Shown: positions 36,617 through 45,688 of the stretch, in pieces
Position numbering within the stretch: the first letter of the stretch is position 1
Layout: the number at the start of each line of letters is the position of its first letter
From: Pseudomonadota bacterium
Lineage (GTDB): Bacteria > Pseudomonadota > Alphaproteobacteria > Sphingomonadales > Sphingomonadaceae
Assembly (NCBI GenBank): GCA_021849075.1
Contig: JAJZTH010000012.1
Location: 26,741 to 90,740 of the forward strand
Reading direction: 5' to 3'
DNA: 64,000 nt
The notes under the pieces: generated by a model
The model's input: the letters and a program-made list of their open reading frames with translations, nothing else
Databases searched by the model: none
What the model was told of the DNA's origin: nothing
Translations under genes and position numbers: made by a program

Positions 36617-37630
36617 TCAATGGGTGGCGAGCCAGGCGTCGACCTTGGCGACATGCGCTTGCGCCACCTCTTCGGGCAGGAAGGCGCCGGTGAAGCTATT
36701 GCGGGCAAGCTGCGCCAGCGCGGTTTTGTCCAGCCCGCGCGCCTGCGCGATGGCGCGATAATTGTCGGCGACATAGCCGCCAAAATAGGCCGGATCGTCG
36801 GAATTGACCGTGGCCTTCAGGCCCAGCGCCAGCATCCGGTCGATCGGATGATCCTCGATCCGGTCGATCACGCACAGCTTCAGGTTGGACAGCGGACAGA
36901 CGGTCAGCGTCATGCCCGACCGGACCAGTCGATCGATCAGCGCCGCATCCTCCAGCGCGCGATTGCCATGGTCGATCCGGTCGGCCTTCAGCAGGTCGAG
37001 CGCCTGGATGACATAGTCGGGCGGACCCTCTTCCCCGGCATGGGCGACCAACCGCAACCCCTTTGCGGCAGCAGTTGCGAAGACGCGGGCGAATTTCTCA
37101 GGCGGATGGCCCAGTTCCGATGAATCAAGGCCCACCGCCGCGATCCGGTCCAGCCAGGGTTCGGCCATGGTCAGCGTTTCGAACGCGGCCTCTTCGCTCA
37201 GATGGCGCAGAAAGCTCAGGATCAGGCTGCTGCTGATGCCATGCCGGGCCTCAGCCTCCGCCATGGCCGACAACAGTCCCTCGATTACCTCTGCAAAGGG
37301 GATGCCGCGATCGGTATGGGTCTGGGGATCGAACATGATTTCGGCATGGATCACGCCGTCGGCTGCGGCGCGGTCGAAATAGGCGGCGGCGAGGTCATGG
37401 AAATCCGCGCGCGTCCGCAGCACATCCGCCCCGGCATAATAAATGTCGAGGAAATCCTGCAAATTGCTGAAGGCATAGGCGGCCCGCACATCCTCGACAG
37501 AGGCATAGGGGATGGCCACATCATTGCGCCGCGCCAGCGCGAACATCAGTTCAGGTTCCAGGCTGCCTTCAATATGCAGATGCAGTTCGGCCTTGGGCAG
37601 GCCGGTGATGAAATCGTCAAGATCGGTCAT
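36617..37630 (-). CDS. Adenine deaminase, type 2 (adenosine-deaminase fold)
   Basis: 337 residues of the adenosine/AMP deaminase superfamily: 'LPKAELHLHIEGSLEPELMF' (HxH metal site), 'LVAHAGEEGP' (catalytic His and Glu), 'DHGNRALED' and 'VNSDDPAYFGGYV' (metal Asp). 'FLDIYYAGADVL' and the SDDPAYFGGY ending fit the adenine-specific type-2 branch better than adenosine deaminases, so the reaction is probably adenine to hypoxanthine. It is convergent with rutA (24 nt apart), giving a small nucleobase-catabolism island. ATG at 37630 is preferred to the adjacent GTG at 37633. Confidence 0.8.
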   Translation of the reverse strand: MTDLDDFITGLPKAELHLHIEGSLEPELMFALARRNDVAIPYASVEDVRAAYAFSNLQDFLDIYYAGADVLRTRADFHDLAAAYFDRAAADGVIHAEIMFDPQTHTDRGIPFAEVIEGLLSAMAEAEARHGISSSLILSFLRHLSEEAAFETLTMAEPWLDRIAAVGLDSSELGHPPEKFARVFATAAAKGLRLVAHAGEEGPPDYVIQALDLLKADRIDHGNRALEDAALIDRLVRSGMTLTVCPLSNLKLCVIDRIEDHPIDRMLALGLKATVNSDDPAYFGGYVADNYRAIAQARGLDKTALAQLARNSFTGAFLPEEVAQAHVAKVDAWLATH

Positions 37631-37726
37631 CACCCCTGTTTAGAACGCGACCCCGGCAGCGGCAAATGCAATATTGGCGATGCCCGGTTGCCGGGATGTG
37701 CGCAGTTGCCGGGGGCGGCTCAAGGG

Positions 37727-38860
37727 TCAGGCTCCGGCGAACCGCGCGATATTATATGGCTCCATCGGAATGTCCGTGCCGCCCTTCGCGATGATTTCCG
37801 CCATCGTCTCACCCACGCCCGGCCCGATCTGGAAGCCGGAACCGGAAAAGCCGAAGGCATAATGAAGACCGCTGGTCGTCGCGCTTGGCCCCATCACCGG
37901 CTGGCTGTCGGGCATATAGCCTTCTATCCCGGACCAGACGCGGATGATGTTGAGCCTGCCCAGTTGCGGGGCCAGCCGGCGGATCTGCTTCAGCTGGCTC
38001 AGCGTATTTTGCGGCAGCACATAGGCGCGATAGTCTTCGGGATAGGATGGACCGCGCGTACTGCCCCCCAGCACGATATTGCCGCGCGCGACTTGTCGGA
38101 AATAGACCGTCTCTTCCTCCAGCGGCGTCATCACGCCGACGGCGGGGGGGATCGCATAAGGCACCGGCTCGGTCACGCTCATATTGGGGCCACGCGGCAC
38201 GATCGGCACCGGTTCGCCGAACTGGCTGGACAACGTATTGCCCCATGCGCCCGCCGTCACCAGCAGGATCGGCGCGCGAAAGGTCCGCCCGTCCGCTGCG
38301 GTCACGACGAAGTCTTCGCCGACCTTTTGCGCATCGATGATCTTCGTATTTTCGTGGATCACCGCGCCCAGCTTCTGCGCCGCGCGGGCGAAGGCCGGGG
38401 CGGCGAGGCGCGGATTGGCATGGCCGTCAGTCGGCGAATAGGAACCTGCCAGCACATCCGGTCCGAAGAAGGGAAATTTGTCCCGCAGCGCATTGCCGCT
38501 CAACAGTTCCAGGTCCAGCCCTTCCAGCCGCGCCTTGTCTGCATAATCCTCCATCGCGCCGACCAGTTCGGGCCGTTCGCGATAGCAGACGCGGATATGC
38601 CCCGACTGGAGATATTCAACATCCGCGCCCAGCAATTCGCGCGACTTGCGCCAGATGGCGATGGCGCGGTTGGCGAGCGGCAGTTGATGGATGGCGCGGC
38701 CCTGCCGACGGACATTGCCGAAATTGGTGCCGCTTGCCTGCCGCCCGATCAGGTCGGTTTCCAGCAATGTGACCGACAGGCCATGGCCGCGCAGGAACAG
38801 GGCTGCGGATGATCCCATCAGCCCCCCGCCAACGATGATGACGTCGCTCGCCCCGCTCAT
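37727..38860 (-). CDS. FAD-dependent amino-acid/opine oxidase, DadA-like beta subunit
   Basis: 377 residues from the ATG at 38860 (MSGASDVIIVGGGLMGSSAA). D-amino-acid-oxidase-like (DAO) fold: N-terminal FAD motif GGGLMG, 'ETDLIGRQASGTNFGNVRRQGR', and the C-terminal 'GFSGSGFQIGPGVGETMAEII'. Its neighbours, an alpha flavoprotein and a small 2Fe-2S protein with overlapping ends, make a three-subunit enzyme like opine oxidase, HcnABC or D-hydroxyproline dehydrogenase; the beta subunit is the one expected to oxidise the secondary amine. Overlaps alpha by 4 nt; last gene of the long minus-strand operon. Confidence 0.85.
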   Translation of the reverse strand: MSGASDVIIVGGGLMGSSAALFLRGHGLSVTLLETDLIGRQASGTNFGNVRRQGRAIHQLPLANRAIAIWRKSRELLGADVEYLQSGHIRVCYRERPELVGAMEDYADKARLEGLDLELLSGNALRDKFPFFGPDVLAGSYSPTDGHANPRLAAPAFARAAQKLGAVIHENTKIIDAQKVGEDFVVTAADGRTFRAPILLVTAGAWGNTLSSQFGEPVPIVPRGPNMSVTEPVPYAIPPAVGVMTPLEEETVYFRQVARGNIVLGGSTRGPSYPEDYRAYVLPQNTLSQLKQIRRLAPQLGRLNIIRVWSGIEGYMPDSQPVMGPSATTSGLHYAFGFSGSGFQIGPGVGETMAEIIAKGGTDIPMEPYNIARFAGA

Positions 38861-40230
38861 TCTTCGTCTCCGATCGCGATCGTCAATGGCTTGACTGGCG
38901 CCTGTCCGCGCAGGCGGCCGACCTGCTCGACCGGGATGCCGGCTTCGGCTGCGATCAGCTCCGCGGCGGCGAGGCCACAATAACGCCCCTGGCATCGGCC
39001 CATGCCGACCCGGCTGAACGCCTTGGCCCGGTTCGCCTCCTTCGCGCCCGTCTCGCGCATCACGCTGCGCAGATCGCCCGCCGTCACGCCTTCACAGCGG
39101 CACAGGATGGCGTCGTCGGGCAAGGCGGCGGCCTGATCGACCGGCCATGGGAAAGCCTTGGCAAGGCCGCGCGCGAATTTCGCATAGGTCGCGACTGCGC
39201 CGCGCAGGCTGGCCATTGCGCCCTTGTCCACCGGCAGGCCCAGATCGGTCAGCGCCGCCAGCGCCGCCAGCTTCCCGCTCGCCTCGGCCGACCGCGCGCC
39301 CAATATCTTCGCGCCGTCCCCGGCCAGATAGACGCCTGCAACGCTTGCGCGCCCGTCGCCATCGCGTTCGGGCAGCCATTGCCGCGTCCCGACGTCGAAG
39401 GCAAAGGCGCAGCGGGCCAGATCGGCCAACTGCGTCTCGGGCCGCAGATGATAGCCCATCGCCACCGCATCGCAGGCGATCTGCCGTTCCTTGCCGCCGC
39501 CATCGCGATAGCGGATGCCGCTGACGCCGGTATCGGCATCGCCGATAATCTCCAGCGGCGTCACGCCATGGTGAACCAGCACGCCGGCGCGCTTGAGCGC
39601 CCGCGTCAGCTTCACGCCGTTCCACAACACCGACGGCACGGCCATCAGGTCCGGCATCGCTTTCACCCGCGCCGAGAAAGGCGATGTGTCGAGCACCGCC
39701 GCCACCTGTGCGCCCGCCTCCACATATTGGCTGGCGACCAGATAGAGCAATGGTCCCGATCCCATGAAGATCACGCGATGCCCGATCGACACCGCCTGGC
39801 TTTTCAGCGCCACCTGCGACCCGCCCAGACTATAGGCGCCTGCGAAATGCCAGCCCTTGACCGGCATCAGCCGATCGGTCGCCCCGGTGCACAAGAGCAG
39901 CGCATCGAACGGCAAGGCTTCCTGCGCTGCGCCGTTGGCGGTCCACACATGTCGATCGGCGATGTTCCAGACCAAAGTTTCGGGCCGATAGTCGATGCGG
40001 CCCTTGATCGCGTCGAACGCACCATGCACCGCCTGCGCCCGGCCCGCTTCGGTGCCGTAGAGCTTGCCATAGGGGCGGGTGAAATGATCGGGCTGACGGC
40101 GATAGATTTGCCCACCGTCGCGCCGCCCTTCGTCGATGACGGTCGGCCGCAGCCCCGCTGCAACACAGGCTTCTGCCGCGCGCGTGCCGGCAGGCCCCGC
40201 GCCGACGATGATTATCCGTGGTTCGGCCAT
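38857..40230 (-). CDS. FAD/NAD-binding alpha subunit of opine-oxidase-type dehydrogenase
   Basis: 457 residues from the ATG at 40230 (MAEPRIIIVGAGPAGTRAAE). It has a glutathione-reductase-like N-terminal FAD motif GAGPAG, a second nucleotide site near residue 150 ('RVIFMGSGPLLYLVASQYV'), and a C-terminal BFD-like iron-sulfur region with 'ILCRCEGVTAGDL' and 'GMGRCQGRYCGLAAAEL' giving four Cys. This matches OoxA/NoxA/HcnB subunits, which take electrons from the beta subunit. It overlaps the gamma gene by 19 nt. Confidence 0.86.
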   Translation of the reverse strand: MAEPRIIIVGAGPAGTRAAEACVAAGLRPTVIDEGRRDGGQIYRRQPDHFTRPYGKLYGTEAGRAQAVHGAFDAIKGRIDYRPETLVWNIADRHVWTANGAAQEALPFDALLLCTGATDRLMPVKGWHFAGAYSLGGSQVALKSQAVSIGHRVIFMGSGPLLYLVASQYVEAGAQVAAVLDTSPFSARVKAMPDLMAVPSVLWNGVKLTRALKRAGVLVHHGVTPLEIIGDADTGVSGIRYRDGGGKERQIACDAVAMGYHLRPETQLADLARCAFAFDVGTRQWLPERDGDGRASVAGVYLAGDGAKILGARSAEASGKLAALAALTDLGLPVDKGAMASLRGAVATYAKFARGLAKAFPWPVDQAAALPDDAILCRCEGVTAGDLRSVMRETGAKEANRAKAFSRVGMGRCQGRYCGLAAAELIAAEAGIPVEQVGRLRGQAPVKPLTIAIGDEE

Positions 40231-40517
40231 GACGCCCCCGGCTGGCTGGTGAGGATGCGCTGGCCCGGTGCGGCCAGGGTTGAGCAGGCGCGCAGGCGGT
40301 CGCCTTTTTCGGTCCAGACCCAGCAATCCTGGCAGGCCCCCATCAGGCAGAAGCCAGCGCGTTTTTCCGGTCCGAACTCGCTCTGGCGCAGCGTTCCGCC
40401 ATTGGCGAGCAGCGCCACCATCAGCGTATCGCCCTCCAGCGCCGCGACGGGCTGTCCATCGACATGCAGGGTCACGGGCGGGCGATCGGTTTCGCCCAGG
40501 CGAACGAACCGGCTCAT
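40212..40517 (-). CDS. Small 2Fe-2S subunit (HcnA/opine oxidase gamma-like)
   Basis: 101 residues from the ATG at 40517 ([21 protein letters not shown]). A plant-type ferredoxin-like domain with the cluster pattern 'GFCLMGACQDCWV' followed by 'LRACSTLA', four cysteines in all. It is the electron-transfer partner of the alpha and beta subunits just downstream. The start codon overlaps the stop of the ABC ATPase gene (ATGA), tying import and oxidation into one operon. The track ORF beginning at 40658 overlaps the ATPase and is not real upstream of 40517. Confidence 0.88.
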   Translation of the reverse strand: MSRFVRLGETDRPPVTLHVDGQPVAALEGDTLMVALLANGGTLRQSEFGPEKRAGFCLMGACQDCWVWTEKGDRLRACSTLAAPGQRILTSQPGASWPNHG

Positions 40518-42334
40518 GACGGGATCAAGCTTTCGTCTCCATGGTGGCACAATATATGGCTGCTCATTCCGTCGGCCTTTCCCAGCGGATGGCGCGGCGG
40601 CGGCGTGACGTTGCACAGGCCATCCACGCGCGCGGCGCAACGTGGCAGAAAGCGGCAAAGGTCGGGATGCTCGCCGCTCGCGCCGATCAGCGGCGGCTTG
40701 CGCCCGGCGTGGCTTTCCTCCAGCCAGCCCGCCCGCATTTCCGGCACCGATCCGATCAGCAGGTCGGTATAGGGGTGGAAAGGCGCGGACTGGAAAGCGG
40801 CGCGCGGTCCCATTTCGACCATCGTGCCCGAATAGAGGACGAGGATATCGTCGCAGATCGCCCGTACGGTCGAAATGTCGTGGCTGATGAACATGGTCGC
40901 GATGCCCAATTCACGGCGCAGATCCGCCATCAGGTCCAGGATCGCCGCGCCGACCACCGTGTCGAGCGCCGACGTCACCTCGTCGCACAGGATCAGTTGC
41001 GGATCGGCGGCGAGCGCCCGGGCCAAATTGACGCGCTGCTTCTGCCCGCCCGAAAGCCCGCCGATATTGCGGTCAATGAGGCTCACCGGCAGGCGAATGA
41101 GGTCCATCAGCTCCAGCACACGCATATGCGCGGCATTGCCCTTCAGCCCGGCGTAAAAGGCCAGCGGCCGCTCCAATATCTGCCCCACGCTATGCGCCGG
41201 ATTGAGCGCCGTGTCGGCATTCTGGAACACCAGTTGCACCCGACGGAATTGTTCGCGGCTGCGCCCCTTCAGGCCCGGCGGCAACGGCTCGCCGTCCAGC
41301 AGCACCTGTCCGGTCGCCGGCGGCAGCAGCCCGGCGATGACCCGCGCGATGGTCGATTTGCCCGACCCGCTCTCGCCGATCACGCCCAAAGTCCCGCCGC
41401 GCTCGATCGTCAGATTGATGTCGCGCAGCACCGGCACGCGCGGTAGGCCATCCTTGCCGATCCTGCCATAGCCCGCCGTCACGCCACGGATCTCCAGCAG
41501 AGGCGCGGCCGGCACATCGATCCGCATCGGCGCCGGCCGGATCGCCGGGCGCGCGGCGGCCATCAGTGTCTTCGTATAATCGCCTGCCGGCCGGTGCAGC
41601 ACCTGATCGGCGGCGCCCGCCTCCCGGATGCGGCCTTGTTGCAGCACGACGATCTGGTCCGCCATCTGCGCCACCACGGCCAGATCGTGCGAGACATAGA
41701 TGGCGGTCGCTCCGCGCTCCAGCACCACCGCCTTGAACGCGCGCAGCACTTCGATCTGGGTGGTGACGTCCAGCGCCGTCGTCGGTTCGTCCAAAATAAC
41801 CAGTTCAGGATCGGTGATCAGCGCCATCGCCGCCATCAGCCGCTGTAACTGTCCGCCCGACAGCTGGTGTGGGTAGCGGCTTCCGATCGTGTCGGGAAAG
41901 GGCAGGGCCAGCGCGCGGAACAGCTCCACCGCCTTCGCCTCCGCCTTGTCGCGCAGCATCAGGTCATGGATCAGCGCCGGTTCGACCACCTGATCCATGA
42001 TCGTGCGCGACGGGTTAAAGGCCGATGCGGCGCTCTGCGCGATATAGGCGATGCGGTTGCCGCGCAGTTGGGCCAGAGCCTTGGCATCCAGCTGCGTGAT
42101 GTCGGCGTCGCCCACCCGGATCGATCCGCCGGCAATGGTTGCGCCCGGCCGGGCATGGCCCAGCAGCGTCAGCGCGATTGTCGTCTTGCCCGACCCGGAT
42201 TCCCCGATCAGCGCCAGCACTTCGCCGCGCTTCAGCGCAAAATCGATGTCGCTGACGATCGGGAATGCCTCGCCCCGCGCGTTACGCGCGGTGACGCGCA
42301 GGTCTTTCACCTCGACATGGAAAGCCTGTGTCAT
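40514..42334 (-). CDS. Fused dipeptide/nickel-type ABC ATPase (DppD-DppF fusion)
   Basis: 606 residues holding two complete ATPase domains. First: Walker A 'GESGSGKTT' (about residue 41), signature 'LSGGQLQRL', Walker B 'LVILDEP'. Second: 'GESGSGKST' (about 320), signature 'LSGGQKQRV', '[12 protein letters not shown]'. It ends with the oligopeptide-transporter C-terminal extension '[13 protein letters not shown]' plus a cysteine-bearing tail ('[15 protein letters not shown]'). These energise import of peptides, nickel complexes or opines. Overlaps the DppC-like gene and the 2Fe-2S gene by 4 nt each. Confidence 0.92.
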   Translation of the reverse strand: MTQAFHVEVKDLRVTARNARGEAFPIVSDIDFALKRGEVLALIGESGSGKTTIALTLLGHARPGATIAGGSIRVGDADITQLDAKALAQLRGNRIAYIAQSAASAFNPSRTIMDQVVEPALIHDLMLRDKAEAKAVELFRALALPFPDTIGSRYPHQLSGGQLQRLMAAMALITDPELVILDEPTTALDVTTQIEVLRAFKAVVLERGATAIYVSHDLAVVAQMADQIVVLQQGRIREAGAADQVLHRPAGDYTKTLMAAARPAIRPAPMRIDVPAAPLLEIRGVTAGYGRIGKDGLPRVPVLRDINLTIERGGTLGVIGESGSGKSTIARVIAGLLPPATGQVLLDGEPLPPGLKGRSREQFRRVQLVFQNADTALNPAHSVGQILERPLAFYAGLKGNAAHMRVLELMDLIRLPVSLIDRNIGGLSGGQKQRVNLARALAADPQLILCDEVTSALDTVVGAAILDLMADLRRELGIATMFISHDISTVRAICDDILVLYSGTMVEMGPRAAFQSAPFHPYTDLLIGSVPEMRAGWLEESHAGRKPPLIGASGEHPDLCRFLPRCAARVDGLCNVTPPPRHPLGKADGMSSHILCHHGDESLIPS

Positions 42335-43170
42335 TTGCGCTTCCCCCGGCCCGTCCCGGATACCCCGATTGCATCGATCAAAAGGTTCACGCCCACCGTC
42401 AGCGTGGCGATGGCGATGGCCGGCGCAAGAATGGCGAGCGCCCCTTCGCCCAGCCCTGAAATATTCTCGCGCACCAGCGATCCCAGATCGGCATCAGGCG
42501 GCTGAACGCCCAGCCCCAGGAAGGACAGGCCCGACAGCAGCAGCACGATGAACACGAAGCGCAGGCCGAAATCGGCGAGCAGCGGATGGATCATGTTGGG
42601 CAATATTTCGGCGATGGCGATGTGGAGCCGGCCTTCGCCTCGCGCTCTGGCAACCTGCACATAGTCCATCTGGGTCAGATTCACCGCCAGCGCGCGGGCG
42701 ATGCGATAATTGCCGGGAACATAGGTGATTGCCGCGATCAGCAGCAGCAATGGCAGCGACGATCCGAACGCCGCCACCAGCACCAGCGAGAAAATCTTGG
42801 ACGGGATGGAAATCAGCATGTCCATGAAGCGCGACAGCGGTTCGTCCACTTTCGCCCCCCCCACGGCCGCCGTCAGCGCCAGCGCCGTGCCGGTCGCGCT
42901 CGCCAGGAATGCGGCGGCGGCGGCCAGCGCCACCGTATAGCGCGCGCCCCACAGCAGTCGGCTCAATACGTCGCGGCCCAGATAGTCGCTGCCCAGCCAG
43001 TGCGCACTGGACGATCCGTCAAATACGTCATAGGCCACGAATGCGCCCACCGGATAGGGGGCCAGCATCGGTCCAACCAGCGCGGCGACCAGCCAGAACA
43101 GCACCAGCGCCAGCCCAACCTTGCCCGACAGCGGCAGGGCCTTCGCCCCCTTTATCGACCGCGCCATCAT
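42331..43170 (-). CDS. DppC-like ABC permease
   Basis: 279 residues (ATG at 43170 or 43167; the first overlaps the upstream stop as ATGA). About six membrane helices, N-terminal OppC-type region 'GLALVLFWLVAALVGPMLAPYP', 'HWLGSDYLGRDVLSRLLWGARYT' (typical of the C-permease) and the EAA loop 'VQVARARGEGRLHIAIAEILPN'. One of two inner-membrane permeases of the importer. The long upstream extension in the track ORF overlaps DppB and is spurious. Confidence 0.92.
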   Translation of the reverse strand: MMARSIKGAKALPLSGKVGLALVLFWLVAALVGPMLAPYPVGAFVAYDVFDGSSSAHWLGSDYLGRDVLSRLLWGARYTVALAAAAAFLASATGTALALTAAVGGAKVDEPLSRFMDMLISIPSKIFSLVLVAAFGSSLPLLLLIAAITYVPGNYRIARALAVNLTQMDYVQVARARGEGRLHIAIAEILPNMIHPLLADFGLRFVFIVLLLSGLSFLGLGVQPPDADLGSLVRENISGLGEGALAILAPAIAIATLTVGVNLLIDAIGVSGTGRGKRK

Positions 43171-44147
43171 TGTGCGCGCAGCCGGGGGTTGGCCAGGATC
43201 GCGGTGACATCGGCGATCAGCATCAGGATCAGATAGGCTGCGCAGAATATCATTGCGCATGCCTGGAGCAGCGGCATGTCGCGGCTGGTGACGGCATTGA
43301 CCATCAGGCTGGCGAGTCCCGGATAGTTGAAGATGGTTTCCACGATCACTGCCCCGCCCAGCAGATAAGAGAGGGAAAGGGCCATGGCGTTGACGATCGG
43401 CGCGATCGCATTGGGCATGATGTGCTTCAGCACGACCTGTACTGGCGCGACGCCCTTCAGCACCGCCATTTCGACATAGGGCCGGTCCATCTGGTCGATT
43501 ACCGCCGCGCGGGTCATCCGCGCCATCTGCGCGATGACGACGATGCTCAGGCACAGGATCGGCATCGCCGCCCCGCGCAGATAATCGCCCCAGCTCATTT
43601 CGTCGGAAACGAGCGCAATCGAGGGCAGCCAGCGCAGCTTGACGGAGAAGATCAGCACCGCGATCGTCGCGACCAGAAATTCGGGCACCGCCACCATCGA
43701 CAAGGTCGTGATATTGAGCGCGCGGTCGATCCGCCCGCCCCGGTTCATGGCGGAGCCGATGCCGATCGCCAGCGCCACCGGCACCGCGACCAGCGCCGTC
43801 AGCGCGGCCAGCAACAGGCTGTTGGGCAGACGGCTGGAGATCACTTCGGAAACCGGCATGTTGGCGACCAGCGACTGGCCAGGATCGCCACTCACCATAC
43901 CGCCGAGCCAGCTAATGTACCGCACCGGCGCCGGCCTATCGAGGCCCATTTCATGGCGCAGCGCCGCCACTTGCTCCACCGTCGCGCTCTGGCCCAACGC
44001 CTCCTGCGCAGCGTCACCCGGCAGCAGCTGCGCGATGACGAAGATAGTCACCGACACCAGCAGCAACGTCAGCAGCGATGACGCCAGCCGCTTGCCGATC
44101 AGGACGAAAGCGGCCTTCGCGCCGCTGGAGGTCGAAGCGCCCGCCAT
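43167..44147 (-). CDS. DppB-like ABC permease
   Basis: 326 residues from the ATG at 44147 (MAGASTSSGAKAAFVLIGKRL), which forms TGATG with the stop of the binding-protein gene. N-terminal 'LLTLLLVSVTIFVIAQLLPGDAA' is the standard B-permease signature ('LLPGD'), followed by helices and the EAA loop 'PYVEMAVLKGVAPVQVVLKHIMPN'. It forms the translocation pore with the DppC-like protein. Confidence 0.92.
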   Translation of the reverse strand: MAGASTSSGAKAAFVLIGKRLASSLLTLLLVSVTIFVIAQLLPGDAAQEALGQSATVEQVAALRHEMGLDRPAPVRYISWLGGMVSGDPGQSLVANMPVSEVISSRLPNSLLLAALTALVAVPVALAIGIGSAMNRGGRIDRALNITTLSMVAVPEFLVATIAVLIFSVKLRWLPSIALVSDEMSWGDYLRGAAMPILCLSIVVIAQMARMTRAAVIDQMDRPYVEMAVLKGVAPVQVVLKHIMPNAIAPIVNAMALSLSYLLGGAVIVETIFNYPGLASLMVNAVTSRDMPLLQACAMIFCAAYLILMLIADVTAILANPRLRAQ

Positions 44148-45688
44148 CAGCCTTCCCACCACACATGTTCGGCAAACTGATAGCCCATCAGCCCGCCCAG
44201 CGACACCGGGCGCAATCCTTTTAGCCGCCGGTCATAGCCGTCGATCAGGCTGATGAAGACCGGGATGCCGACCCCGCAATGATGATGAACCAGCCCCTGC
44301 ATCTCGCCATAAAGCTGTTTGCGCCGCGCTTGATCGGCTTCGCCCCGCGCCTCCAGCAACAGCCTGTCGAAACGCGGATTTTTCCATCCGCTCTCATTCC
44401 AGGCCGCGTCGGACTTGTAGAACAGGCTGAACAACAGGTCGGCGGTCGGGCGCGGATTGGTGTTGCCGAAACCCAGCGGGTGCTTCATCCAGTGGGTCGA
44501 CCAGTAACCGTCCGCCGGCACGCGATTGACCGCCAGATTGAGGCCCACGCGCGACCCATATTCCTGCAGGATCGACGCCATGTCGACCGACCCGTCCGCC
44601 GCCGGAGAGGCGTAGACGGGCAGGCGCACGCCCGACAGGCCGGCGCGTTGCAGATGCCAGCGCGCCTTGTCCAGATCGAGGCTGGTCTGCGGCAGGTCCG
44701 ATCGATAATAGGGGTGGAAGGGCGGGATCGGCTGGTCGTTGGCGATCGTCGCATAACCGCGATAGAGGGCCCGCTTGATCAGCGGCCGGTCGATCAGATA
44801 TTTCATCGCGGCGACGAAATGGGCGTTGCCGGTCGGCAACTGGTCCTGCCGCATGATGAGGTTGGTGTAGAGGCCCGACGGCGTTTCAAGCAATCCATGG
44901 CCGCGCGACGCCATGATCCGTTTTGTGGACCGCGGATTGACCGCGATCACCAGCTGGACGTCGCCCGACAGCAGCGCATTGACCCGGCTGACCTCGTCGG
45001 GAATGCCGATCAGCTCAATCTCGTCCAGCCATGCCTTGCCCGATTTCCAGTAATTGGGGTTGCGTCGCACCAGTGTCCGCACGCCTGGCCGGAACTGGCT
45101 CACCATATAGGGGCCGGTGCCGTTGGCGGTACGGAAATCCTTCGTGCCCGCGCGCAGGATCAGGAAATGGGACTGGGCGAGGATGGCGGGCAAATCGGCA
45201 TTGGGACCGGTCAGGCGGATGACGACATCCTGTTTGCCCGTTGCCCTGACCTCGGCAAATTGCTCGGCGATGGTGGCCAGCTTTGATCCGACGGCCGGAT
45301 CCTTGTGCCGCAGCAGCGACCAGACCACATCCTGCGCGGTCAAGCTGGCGCCGTCATGGAAGGTCACGCCCTTGCGCAGCCTGATATGCCAGATCGTCTG
45401 GTCGTTGCTGACGATCCGTTCGGCCAGCGCCGGCCGCGCGATCAGGTCGCCGCCCATCTCGGTCAGGCCGTTATAGACCATATAATGGCGCACATAGTCG
45501 GTCGACAGCGCACCCTTGGCGGGATCGAGCGTGTCGGCGGTGGAGCTGGACAGGCTGGCGACGCGGATGCGTCCGCCCCGGCGCGGCTTGCTGGCGGCCA
45601 TCGCGCCGTCCGGCAGCAGCAGCCCTGCACCAAGGCCCAGCCCTGCGCCGATCAGCCCGCGCCGTGAAAGGGCAGAAATATCGTCCAT
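44147..45688 (-). CDS. Periplasmic solute-binding protein, Opp/Dpp/Ni family (SBP_bac_5)
   Basis: 513 residues from the ATG at 45688 (MDDISALSRRGLIGAGLGLGAGLLL), whose SRRGLIG is a plausible Tat signal. SBP_bac_5 landmarks: 'DTLDPAKGALSTDYVRHYMVYNGLTEMGGDL', 'HIRLRKGVTFHDGASLTAQDVVWSL' and 'FRTANGTGPYMVSQF'. Ligands of this family include peptides, nickel chelates and opines. Start overlaps the stop of the PuuB-like gene (TGATG), so the oxidase and transporter are translationally coupled. No Cys for lipid attachment is seen. Confidence 0.9.
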   Translation of the reverse strand: MDDISALSRRGLIGAGLGLGAGLLLPDGAMAASKPRRGGRIRVASLSSSTADTLDPAKGALSTDYVRHYMVYNGLTEMGGDLIARPALAERIVSNDQTIWHIRLRKGVTFHDGASLTAQDVVWSLLRHKDPAVGSKLATIAEQFAEVRATGKQDVVIRLTGPNADLPAILAQSHFLILRAGTKDFRTANGTGPYMVSQFRPGVRTLVRRNPNYWKSGKAWLDEIELIGIPDEVSRVNALLSGDVQLVIAVNPRSTKRIMASRGHGLLETPSGLYTNLIMRQDQLPTGNAHFVAAMKYLIDRPLIKRALYRGYATIANDQPIPPFHPYYRSDLPQTSLDLDKARWHLQRAGLSGVRLPVYASPAADGSVDMASILQEYGSRVGLNLAVNRVPADGYWSTHWMKHPLGFGNTNPRPTADLLFSLFYKSDAAWNESGWKNPRFDRLLLEARGEADQARRKQLYGEMQGLVHHHCGVGIPVFISLIDGYDRRLKGLRPVSLGGLMGYQFAEHVWWEG

